Assembly (NCBI GenBank): GCA_017467985.1
Contig: JAFUJY010000182.1
Coordinates: forward strand, 1 to 5,451
Length of the DNA stretch: 5,451 nucleotides
Direction of reading: 5' to 3'
From: Bacillota bacterium
Lineage (GTDB): Bacteria > Bacillota > Clostridia > Lachnospirales > Bianqueaceae
Translations under genes and position numbers: made by a program
The notes under the pieces: model-generated
What the model was told of the DNA's origin: nothing
Seen by the model: only the letters and a program-made list of their open reading frames with translations
Databases searched by the model: none
Shown here: positions 1 to 5,451 of the stretch, piece after piece
Position numbering within the stretch: the stretch's first letter is position 1
Layout: each line of letters opens with the position of its first letter

Positions 1-1
1 A

Positions 2-856
2 AAGCTGGCATTTACGATGCGAAAGCTAGCAGATGGAGAACTGGAAGAAAAAGTGGATGTTCGCGGGAATTATGAGATAGAAGTTATTGTAGATGCGATC
101 AATCATATGCTGGATGATATGCGCAGTACCGAGCAGCGAAGACAGGAATTTGTTTCGAATGTGTCCCATGAGCTGAAGACACCCATGAGTGCGATCAAGG
201 TGCTGACGGAGTCCTTGCTTTTGCAGCAGGGGGCACCGGAGGAAATGTACCGGGAATTTTTGCAGGATATTAATTCTGAAATTGATCGGGAAAGTGCCTT
301 GATTAACGACTTGTTATCCTTGGTTCGTCTGGAGGATAATAAGGGCGGCCTGAATCTGCAGATGGTATCCATGAATGACTTGGCAGAAACCATTCTGAAG
401 CGGCTGCAGCCGTTGGCTGACCGCAATGAGGTGGAGCTGGTACTGGAAAGCCGAGAACAGGTGAATGCGGAGATTGACGATATGAAGATGAGCGTGGCCC
501 TATCCAATCTCATCGAAAACGGTATTAAATATAATAAAGCCGGTGGAAGCGTGCGTGTAAAAGTGGACGCTGATTTTGCTGATGCTATTATTACCATTAG
601 CGATACGGGCTGCGGTATTCCGGAAGAACATTTTAATAAGATTTATCAGCGTTTTTACCGAGTGGACAAGGCCAGAGACCGCGCTGCCGGCGGAACGGGG
701 TTGGGCCTGGCGATTGTGCATCAGATTATTACAATGCATCACGGGTCGATTAGTATCCGCAGCAAGGTGGATGTGGGTACTTCTTTTACCGTGCGAATTC
801 CGTTGATTGCGGTGAAAGATGCCCTGACTTTGCAGCAGAAGGAGGACGAATCATGA
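2..856 (+). CDS. Sensor histidine kinase, C-terminal part (5' end cut by window)
   Basis: This is the cytoplasmic part of a membrane sensor kinase that autophosphorylates on histidine and passes the phosphate to a response regulator, probably encoded just upstream. The frame is open from base 2 with no stop, so the ATG at 17 is internal and the sensor and membrane segments lie outside the window. Counting residues from that ATG, a HAMP end (LADGEL and NHMLDDM, about 1-35) leads into HisKA with the phospho-acceptor motif SHELKTP (His51, bases 167-169). HATPase_c follows with all its boxes: N box NLIENGIKYN, G1 DTGCGIP, F box FYRVDKARDR and G2 GGTGLGLAIV. The N box has Gly where Ala is usual, a mild change. 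The kinase looks catalytically intact. It resembles PhoR/MtrB-type kinases, but the signal cannot be read. Its TGA overlaps the next ATG (ATGA), implying translational coupling to the GerMN lipoprotein. Confidence 0.93.
   Translation, partial: KLAFTMRKLADGELEEKVDVRGNYEIEVIVDAINHMLDDMRSTEQRRQEFVSNVSHELKTPMSAIKVLTESLLLQQGAPEEMYREFLQDINSEIDRESALINDLLSLVRLEDNKGGLNLQMVSMNDLAETILKRLQPLADRNEVELVLESREQVNAEIDDMKMSVALSNLIENGIKYNKAGGSVRVKVDADFADAIITISDTGCGIPEEHFNKIYQRFYRVDKARDRAAGGTGLGLAIVHQIITMHHGSISIRSKVDVGTSFTVRIPLIAVKDALTLQQKEDES
839..845 (+). promoter_or_regulatory. Ribosome binding site of the GerMN lipoprotein gene
   Basis: AAGGAGG is a perfect Shine-Dalgarno sequence 7 bases before the ATG at 853. 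It lies inside the last codons of the kinase gene. It fixes the lipoprotein start and supports efficient, coupled translation of the pair. Confidence 0.85.
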
Positions 857-1587
857 GAAAATGGTTAGTTGGCAGGTTGATTATGATTTGTATTTTTGCT
901 GCGGTACTATGTGGCTGTACCCAGGAGCCGGAAGAGGGGGAGGCTGCAGTAGAGGGCAAAGAAGTGATACGATTGTACTATACCAATGAAACTGCCACAA
1001 CTTTGCAGGAAGTGGAAGTGCTGTTGGAGGATCATTTGCGGGCGCAGGAGCGTATTGGTGAGATTATCAAAAAGATGCAGGCTCCGCCGGAAGATATGTT
1101 CAGTATTATTCCCCAGGGGGTGGAGATCTCACACAGTGTAAGTTATAACTCAATTACGGAAAAGCAGGAAATCCGTCTGGAGATTGATGGCCCTTATGAA
1201 AGTCTGACTCCTAATATGGAAAATGTTTTCCGGGTAGGATTAATGAAATCTTTAATCCGTTTGGAAAATGTGGGCTCGGTGGAACTGTATGTCAACACGG
1301 AAAATGAGCAGGGAGGAAAAGAATCTGTTCGTATTTCCTACCTGACGGTGGATAATGTGATTGTAAATGAGGCGGATGCAAACTTTTTCCGGGATGAAGT
1401 GGAGCTGACACTATACTTTATCAATGAAAACGGAGACAAGTTGGTGGAAGAAAAGAGAACAACCACGGTCTGGATCTCCGAAGTCATTGCAGAAGAGATC
1501 ATGAATATGTTGATTGCCGGGCCTCAGGTGGAAGGACATAAAGCATCCATCCCCAATGGAACAGTAATCAATCAGATTTTGCTGTGA
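853..1587 (+). CDS. GerMN-domain lipoprotein, truncated by an in-frame TGA
   Basis: This is the N-terminal 244 residues of a predicted surface lipoprotein with two GerMN domains. GerMN is known from the sporulation protein GerM and from actinobacterial LpqB. Residues 1-22 are a lipoprotein signal: basic MRK, a hydrophobic core, and a lipobox-like LCGC with Cys22 as the likely lipidated residue. Cys at the -2 position is unusual but tolerable. Residues about 38-150 form the first GerMN domain (VIRLYYTNE to VGSVELYVN). The second starts near residue 184 (VELTLYFINENGD) and is cut at codon 245 (TGA, 1585-1587), just before its conserved end. That end continues in the same frame to 1821, so one base substitution explains the break. 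The ATG is set by a perfect ribosome binding site and the ATGA overlap with the kinase gene. The product may be a kinase accessory protein by analogy with LpqB; its activity is doubtful if truncated. Confidence 0.85.
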   Translation: MRKWLVGRLIMICIFAAVLCGCTQEPEEGEAAVEGKEVIRLYYTNETATTLQEVEVLLEDHLRAQERIGEIIKKMQAPPEDMFSIIPQGVEISHSVSYNSITEKQEIRLEIDGPYESLTPNMENVFRVGLMKSLIRLENVGSVELYVNTENEQGGKESVRISYLTVDNVIVNEADANFFRDEVELTLYFINENGDKLVEEKRTTTVWISEVIAEEIMNMLIAGPQVEGHKASIPNGTVINQILL

Positions 1588-1821
1588 AATAATGTGTGTT
1601 ATGTGGATCTTAGCGAAGCCTTTGTGCGGAACCAGGTTGCGGGAGAACTAACAGAACAGCTAACGATTTATTCCATTGTAAACTCGTTGACTGAGTATTA
1701 TGGCGTGGATTCCGTACAGTTTTTGATCGATGGACAGCCTAGAGAGTATTATAAGTCCCATGTGTTGATCAATACACCTTTGATATTTAATGAAGAATTG
1801 GTGGAAACTGAAGAGGATTAA
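1588..1821 (+). pseudogene. C-terminal remnant of the GerMN lipoprotein gene, after the in-frame stop
   Basis: This continues the frame of the 853-1587 gene after TGA and carries the most conserved part of a GerMN domain: CYVDLSEAF, then LTIYSIVNSLTEYYGVDSVQ and FLIDGQ, with an acidic tail ending at TAA 1819-1821. Joined to the upstream part it would give a two-domain protein of about 322 residues. A GTG at 1594 could in principle start a 75-residue product. However, no Shine-Dalgarno sequence precedes it, it would begin in the middle of a beta strand, and it would lack a signal peptide. It is therefore best read as the separated end of one gene, through either a real nonsense mutation or a sequence error. 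Normal-looking conservation after the stop argues for a recent event or an error. Confidence 0.8.
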
Positions 1822-1828
1822 GCCGATG

Positions 1829-1834
1829 AGGTGA
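1829..1834 (+). promoter_or_regulatory. Probable ribosome binding site of comEC
   Basis: AGGTGA matches six bases of the full anti-Shine-Dalgarno complement GGAGGTGA. It lies 11 bases before the GTG at 1846, slightly long spacing. It overlaps the alternative GTG at 1831, so the two starts exclude each other. The match is one reason to prefer 1846. Confidence 0.55.
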
Positions 1835-1845
1835 TTTCATATTCG

Positions 1846-4047
1846 GTGAAACGGCCCATGCTCTGGCTTTTGGCGGCATGGGGCCTTGGCAGCATATTGG
1901 CGGTTCTTTTTGGATGGTACTCGCTGGTGGGCTGTATTGGTGCGGCAGTGTGTCAGGTGTGCCGGAAAAACAGCCGCTGGCTGGTTACTTTACTGGTGGT
2001 GGGAGTGTTGAGTGCCAATCTGCGGTGGAACATGCATGCTGACTGGGAAAAGGCTATATGTCAAGAAGAAATAACCCTAAAATCAGTGGAATGTCAGGTG
2101 GTATCGGTAGAGACGGTATCCGGAGGACAGCGTTTGGTGCTGAGTTCCAAGGCTTTTCAGGGAAAGGCTCAGATGTATGCTCCCCAAGGCTTTGAGAGCG
2201 GACAGCATTTGAAAATGAACCTAACGCTGAGGCCCATAGAAAATATGGGGAATCCGGGAGAATTTGACAGTGCGAATTATTATCGTGTGCGGGGAATTTA
2301 CTACGATGGTGAGGCAGAGGTGCTGGAAGTGCTCTCCCGGGGAACGCCTTCGATTTTATATGTCTGGAGACAGAAGCTGACACAGCGATTGTACGAGGTA
2401 TTGCCCCAACCGGAGTCAGGGATCCTTACAGCAGTTTTGCTGGGAGAGGATCAATTCCTGGATAAAGAAATTAAAACAGCATTTCAGAATGCGGGGATTG
2501 CACATATTCTTGCGATCTCCGGTCTCCATGTGGGGATGATCTATAAAATCGTAGAAAAGCTGTTTAGAAAAATCTTAAAGGGCAAAAAAGCTGTGGGCTG
2601 TGCAGTGCTCTTTTTATGGGTATATACTGGGCTGACGGGAGCAGCGATTTCCACTCTGCGGGCGGCGCTGTTTTGTACAATTTCCGGCTGTCAGCAGCTG
2701 TGGAAAGGAAAACAGGAACAGTTGAACTCTATGACGGCCACCGCATGGCTTTTATTGATGATCCATCCCCTATATTTACTGGATATGGGCTTTCAGTTGT
2801 CCTTTGGCAGTGTGGCAGCCTTGGCCCTGCTGCAGAATGTGGTGAAACGCTGGTTTTGGCTGCCGGGACCGATGCGCAAAGTCGCTGCTCCGGCACTGGC
2901 CATTACAGCGGGAAGTACCCCCATCAGTTTGTTTTATTTTTATACTTGGTGTCCCTATCAGATTTTATTAAATCTTGTGGTTGTCCCCATGATGGGATAC
3001 TTATTTGTAATGGGAGCAGTTGTGCTTGTGCTGACCTATGTATGGAGTGATGCAGCTGCTTTTTGCGCCGGAAGTATTTTTTTGATGCTGCGCAGTCTGC
3101 AGTGGATGAGTAAAACGGTGTTGGAATGGCCGGGAGCGCAGTGGGTTGTAGGCGGCAGTGAGCTGGGGCCGCTGCTGTTGTATTATCTGGGATGGCTGTT
3201 GCTATTATGGAAGCAGAATCATCCTGCCAAGTCTCGGAGTCTGAATTGGGCATGCTATGGGGTATGGCTGCTGGAAATCATCCTGGTGGTTAGTGCTCAA
3301 TTTGTGACTCAATATACTTTTTTGAATGTGGGGCAGGGCGACTGCTGTGTAATTGAGAGCCAAGGAAAAGTGTATTTGGTGGATGCGGGGCCATCTTATG
3401 AAAAAGTTATTAAGCCTTACCTGCAGTATCGAGGGATCCGGCAGATTGATGGGGTTTGGCTGAGTCATGGAGACTGGGATCATGTGCAGGGAGCCATGGC
3501 GCTGTTGGAGGATCGGGAATTTTGGGTGGCGTGTTGGTATTTACCCCAGGGCGAGATACATGAAAACGAGCATTTCCATAAGATCGAAGCTGCGGGGGAA
3601 AAGGTGGTCCGGGTTAAAGCAGGGGATCGCCTGCAGGCAGGGCATTTTACGATAGAGTGCTTAGCCCCGGTCAGTGATAAAAGCTATAGCGATGGAAACA
3701 ATGGATCCATGGTTTTGAAAGTATGGGATGGTAAGACAACCCTTCTGTTTTGTGGGGATGCGGATCAGAAGGCAGAAAGTGTTTTTGCACAGCAGGCAGG
3801 AGAATGTGATATTCTAAAAGTGGGACATCACGGTTCCTATACATCCACATCGGAACTGCTGTTAATGAATGTACAGCCTCAAGTGGGAATTATTAGCTGT
3901 GATCGAGATAACAGTTATGGGCATCCCCATCAAGAGACGGTACAGATGTTGGAACAGTGGGGAGTCGAGATATTGGTAACGGATGATGTGGGAGCCATAG
4001 GGATACGATCCGGATGGCTGGGTTACCAGATACAATGTGGTAAGTGA
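1846..4047 (+). CDS. comEC: ComEC/Rec2 family DNA internalization protein, full length
   Basis: ComEC is the membrane channel that carries single-stranded DNA into the cytoplasm during natural transformation. From the GTG at 1846 it has 733 residues, a normal length. The order is two or three N-terminal membrane segments; a DUF4131 region with NPGEFDSANYYRVRGI; the multi-spanning Competence domain, with HILAISGLHVGM (residues 220-231), TGLTGAAISTLRA and FQLSFGSVAALAL; and a C-terminal metallo-beta-lactamase-like domain from about 490. That domain starts FLNVGQGDC and has SHGDWDHVQG (H541, D543, D545, H546), GDAD (D638), GHHGS (H661, H662) and YGHPH, so its metal-site motifs are complete. This domain is proposed to degrade the non-transported DNA strand. 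The start at 1846 gives a (M)KRPMLW beginning, as in relatives, and has AGGTGA upstream; GTG 1831 would add five residues. It lies 24 bases after the broken GerMN gene and 15 before holA. Whether the host is transformable cannot be told; comEA and pilus genes are not in view. Confidence 0.95.
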   Translation: MKRPMLWLLAAWGLGSILAVLFGWYSLVGCIGAAVCQVCRKNSRWLVTLLVVGVLSANLRWNMHADWEKAICQEEITLKSVECQVVSVETVSGGQRLVLSSKAFQGKAQMYAPQGFESGQHLKMNLTLRPIENMGNPGEFDSANYYRVRGIYYDGEAEVLEVLSRGTPSILYVWRQKLTQRLYEVLPQPESGILTAVLLGEDQFLDKEIKTAFQNAGIAHILAISGLHVGMIYKIVEKLFRKILKGKKAVGCAVLFLWVYTGLTGAAISTLRAALFCTISGCQQLWKGKQEQLNSMTATAWLLLMIHPLYLLDMGFQLSFGSVAALALLQNVVKRWFWLPGPMRKVAAPALAITAGSTPISLFYFYTWCPYQILLNLVVVPMMGYLFVMGAVVLVLTYVWSDAAAFCAGSIFLMLRSLQWMSKTVLEWPGAQWVVGGSELGPLLLYYLGWLLLLWKQNHPAKSRSLNWACYGVWLLEIILVVSAQFVTQYTFLNVGQGDCCVIESQGKVYLVDAGPSYEKVIKPYLQYRGIRQIDGVWLSHGDWDHVQGAMALLEDREFWVACWYLPQGEIHENEHFHKIEAAGEKVVRVKAGDRLQAGHFTIECLAPVSDKSYSDGNNGSMVLKVWDGKTTLLFCGDADQKAESVFAQQAGECDILKVGHHGSYTSTSELLLMNVQPQVGIISCDRDNSYGHPHQETVQMLEQWGVEILVTDDVGAIGIRSGWLGYQIQCGK

Positions 4048-4054
4048 AAGGCGG
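4048..4054 (+). promoter_or_regulatory. Ribosome binding site of holA
   Basis: AAGGCGG is one mismatch from AAGGAGG and lies 8 bases before the ATG at 4063, directly after the comEC stop codon. An out-of-frame ATG at 4058 is too close to it, so the site selects 4063. Confidence 0.65.
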
Positions 4055-4062
4055 TATATGGG

Positions 4063-5055
4063 ATGGAGAAGCTGACAGCGCAGTTAAAGAGCGGGAATCT
4101 GGAAAAGGTTTATTTGCTGTTTGGCAGTGAAGATTATTTGATTCATTTTTATGCCAATCGTTTGGCGGATAAAAGTGTGCCGGAAGAGGATCGCTTTATG
4201 AATCTGTGTGTGCTGGAAGGTGCTGAAGCTACGGTGGATAAGATCCAGGAGAGTACGGATACCTATCCATTTATGGGTGATGTGCGGCTAACTTGGGTGA
4301 AAGTATCCGTATGGTTTTCCGGGAAAAAGGTAGATCCGGAAAGTCAGGACCGGTTGATTGAAGTCATTCGCAGTCTCCCTCCCACCTCACTGTTGATTTT
4401 TGAAGAAAAATTAGTGGATAAACGCAATGGGGTTTATAAAGCAGTGCAGAAGGCCGGTTATGCCGCAGAGTTATCCCAGCCCAATGAAGAAATGATGATC
4501 CAATTTGTGGCCCGGGAACTGAAAAAAGAAAATAAAATGCTGAGTAAAGAAACAGCCAAGTATTTTCTGCAGACCGTGGGCGGGGATATGGTGTATCAGC
4601 AGCTGGAGTTGGCCAAATTGGCAGCATATAAAGGTGAGAATGAAATCGTAACGCCCCAGGATATTGATGCTATTTGTACCCCGCAGCCGGAGAGCGATGT
4701 GTTCAAGATGACAGATGCCTTAGGTGGCCGCAACCGCAGGGAGGCTATGCGGATTTACGAACGATTGGTGGCGAATAATGAGGCACCGGCACGGATTTTT
4801 TATCTGTTGTGCCAGCAGATTCGCCGGATTTATCGGGTAAAGATAGGAGAAGAAAAGCGGATGCCTAAAGAAGAATGTGCCCAATTTGCAGGCGTTTCTC
4901 CTAAGGCTCTTTGGATTTACAGTAAGCAAAGCGGAAGATTTCGTAAGGAACAGCTGGAAAGTCTGATTTTTGAAATGACGGAAATGGATGAAAAAATGAA
5001 GACGGGTCTGCTGGAAGCCGGTGACGCAATTGAGCGGCTGGTAACCTTAGTATAA
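4063..5055 (+). CDS. holA: DNA polymerase III, delta subunit (clamp loader)
   Basis: The delta subunit is the part of the clamp loader that binds and opens the beta sliding clamp. The 330-residue product has the usual length for the family. The N-terminus has the typical beginning KVYLLFGSEDYLI (about residues 15-27), followed by an AAA+-like fold without Walker motifs, as expected for delta. The stretch SLLIFEEKLVDKRNGVYK (about 109-126) corresponds to the strand and loop after the clamp-binding region. The middle helical domain has GGDMVYQQLELAKLAAY (about 173-189) and is followed by a C-terminal collar domain with VFKMTDALGGRNRREAM and ARIFYLLCQQIRRIYRVK. No frameshift or internal stop is seen. 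It follows comEC by 15 bases in the same reading frame, so the comEC TGA alone separates the two proteins. Its 3' end overlaps the convergent gpr gene by 9 bases. The gene is expected to be essential, so steady expression from this transcript or an internal promoter is likely. Confidence 0.94.
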   Translation: MEKLTAQLKSGNLEKVYLLFGSEDYLIHFYANRLADKSVPEEDRFMNLCVLEGAEATVDKIQESTDTYPFMGDVRLTWVKVSVWFSGKKVDPESQDRLIEVIRSLPPTSLLIFEEKLVDKRNGVYKAVQKAGYAAELSQPNEEMMIQFVARELKKENKMLSKETAKYFLQTVGGDMVYQQLELAKLAAYKGENEIVTPQDIDAICTPQPESDVFKMTDALGGRNRREAMRIYERLVANNEAPARIFYLLCQQIRRIYRVKIGEEKRMPKEECAQFAGVSPKALWIYSKQSGRFRKEQLESLIFEMTEMDEKMKTGLLEAGDAIERLVTLV

Positions 5056-5406
5056 ATATTGTTTCAAATCTTCATGGGAGAGATGATGAAGATAGCGGTT
5101 GATGGCCCCGGATAAGATGCTGGATAGGCGCAGCGCCACTGCATCCATGTTTTTGGGAGTGACGTATAGATTGGACAGAGTTTCCAGGTCCTGAGGAGCA
5201 GCATCGGGGACCTCATCCAATACCATGGTGCGTCCATCCACCACGGTGGGAACTCCCAGGGCAATGACTGGGACGCCCAGTGTCTGGGGAGAAAGGGGTT
5301 GACGACGATTGCCAATCCCCGCACCGGGACTGACGCCTGTGTCTGTAAGCTGAATGGTGGTGTTAACCCTTTGGGTACTGCGGGCTGCCAGGACATCGAT
5401 TAAAAG
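5047..5406 (-). CDS. gpr: GPR spore germination endopeptidase, C-terminal part
   Basis: GPR is the spore protease that degrades small acid-soluble DNA-binding proteins at germination. About 119 C-terminal residues are present, reading leftward to a TAA at 5049-5047. Recognisable blocks in order are LLIDVLAARS, RVNTTIQLTDTGVSPGAGIG with NRR, ETLGVP-like QTLGVPVIALGVPTVVD, and the end motif LYVTPKNMDAV, followed by a short helical tail. The Asp in IDVLAAR is probably one of the two Asp residues implicated in catalysis in the Bacillus enzyme (inference from memory). After VVD the protein goes almost directly to the end motif, lacking the long insert of Bacillus GPR, which fits clostridial forms. 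The 5' two thirds are absent. GPR homology stops near 5406, not at the window edge, and the frame meets TAA at 5430-5428. The sequence beyond looks like a different gene. Convergent with holA, overlapping it by 9 bases. Confidence 0.88.
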   Translation of the reverse strand, partial: LLIDVLAARSTQRVNTTIQLTDTGVSPGAGIGNRRQPLSPQTLGVPVIALGVPTVVDGRTMVLDEVPDAAPQDLETLSNLYVTPKNMDAVALRLSSILSGAINRYLHHLSHEDLKQYLY

Positions 5407-5451
5407 AATGCGACAAATGCGGCTCGCTTATGGTATACAAGTCGGGCAGAT
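5406..5451 (+). other. topA: Short DNA topoisomerase I zinc-finger-like fragment, probable chimeric join
   Basis: The plus-strand frame starting at 5406 reads ECDKCGSLMVYKSGR to the window end. This is the start of a type IA topoisomerase C4 zinc finger (CxxCGxxM, then VxKxGR, normally followed by YGKFLAC and a second Cys pair, which would lie beyond the window). The frame immediately before 5406 does not continue as topoisomerase. Only 15 residues are available, so identity rests on one compact motif; other zinc ribbons share CxxCG. The placement is odd because it faces into a gpr gene that has lost its 5' part. An assembly or library chimera at a contig end is the simplest explanation; a real rearrangement is possible. 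Confidence 0.5.

Noticed and set aside
103..597. Long minus-strand open frame inside the kinase gene, and similar open frames opposite comEC and holA
   Set aside because: These are antisense shadows of conserved genes, with low-complexity Ser/Leu-rich translations, no ribosome binding sites and no recognisable domains.
1585..1587. Alternative genetic code or selenocysteine at the TGA inside the GerMN gene
   Set aside because: TGA ends the kinase and comEC genes at sensible family C-termini, tryptophan is written TGG throughout, and no other in-frame TGA occurs in comEC or holA. The position is not a catalytic Cys site and no clear selenocysteine-insertion hairpin was seen.
1594..1821. Independent small 75-residue protein from GTG 1594
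   Set aside because: There is no ribosome binding site, it is in frame with the upstream gene, and it starts inside the GerMN fold, so it is the tail of the interrupted gene.
2616..3050. Plus-strand 144-residue open frame inside comEC
   Set aside because: It is an out-of-frame shadow. The comEC frame is intact and carries conserved Competence-domain motifs across the same bases.
5068..5093. Perfect 8-base inverted repeat ATCTTCAT / ATGAAGAT with a 10-base loop, as a terminator for holA or gpr
   Set aside because: The stem is AT-rich with only two G-C pairs, no T-run follows on either strand, and it lies inside gpr coding sequence. It is probably chance.
5064..5396. 110-residue minus-strand open frame overlapping gpr
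   Set aside because: It runs in a different frame from the conserved GPR motifs and has a Trp/Pro-rich, non-family-like translation.
5406..5451. Continuation of gpr through a frameshift: a minus frame reads ISEPHL, vaguely like the expected PDL before the IDVLAAR strand
   Set aside because: Only two or three residues agree and the spacing to the Asp is off by one, while the plus strand gives a 15-residue match to a known zinc-finger pattern. It is kept as the alternative to test.

Overview
The window looks like chromosomal DNA of a spore-forming Clostridia member (Bacillota), most likely Lachnospiraceae or a close relative. This rests on the spore protease gene gpr, on GGAGG-type ribosome binding sites, on tightly packed genes, and on the order sensor kinase - GerMN lipoprotein - comEC - holA, which I recall from that group. 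The family assignment is inference. Base composition is moderate and even across the genes, and no insertion sequence, CRISPR array, tRNA or rRNA is visible.

Layout. Positions 1-5055 form one plus-strand run of genes: the 3' part of a sensor histidine kinase (2-856); a GerMN-domain lipoprotein gene (853-1821) split by an in-frame TGA at 1585-1587; a full-length comEC/rec2 DNA-uptake channel gene (GTG start, 1846-4047); and holA, DNA polymerase III delta subunit (4063-5055). The kinase and lipoprotein genes share an ATGA overlap. The other gaps are 24 and 15 bases, so co-transcription is likely. No promoter is visible, because the operon starts before the window. On the minus strand, the 3' part of gpr (5047 to about 5406) converges on holA, and the two stop regions overlap by 9 bases. 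No gene-free stretch exceeds 300 bases.

How the genes fit together. The kinase and the lipoprotein probably act together at the cell surface, as MtrB and LpqB do in Actinobacteria. ComEC and HolA are a membrane DNA-transport protein and a replication clamp-loader subunit that share the transcript. GPR degrades small acid-soluble proteins at spore germination and is a separate unit.

Two oddities stand out. The nonsense codon lies inside an otherwise well-preserved GerMN domain. At about 5400-5410, gpr homology stops and the last 45 or so bases read, on the plus strand, as a DNA topoisomerase I C4 zinc-finger segment. The latter is most simply an assembly or library chimera at a contig end. 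I did not find a convincing new biological system; the most interesting candidate is the kinase-GerMN pair.
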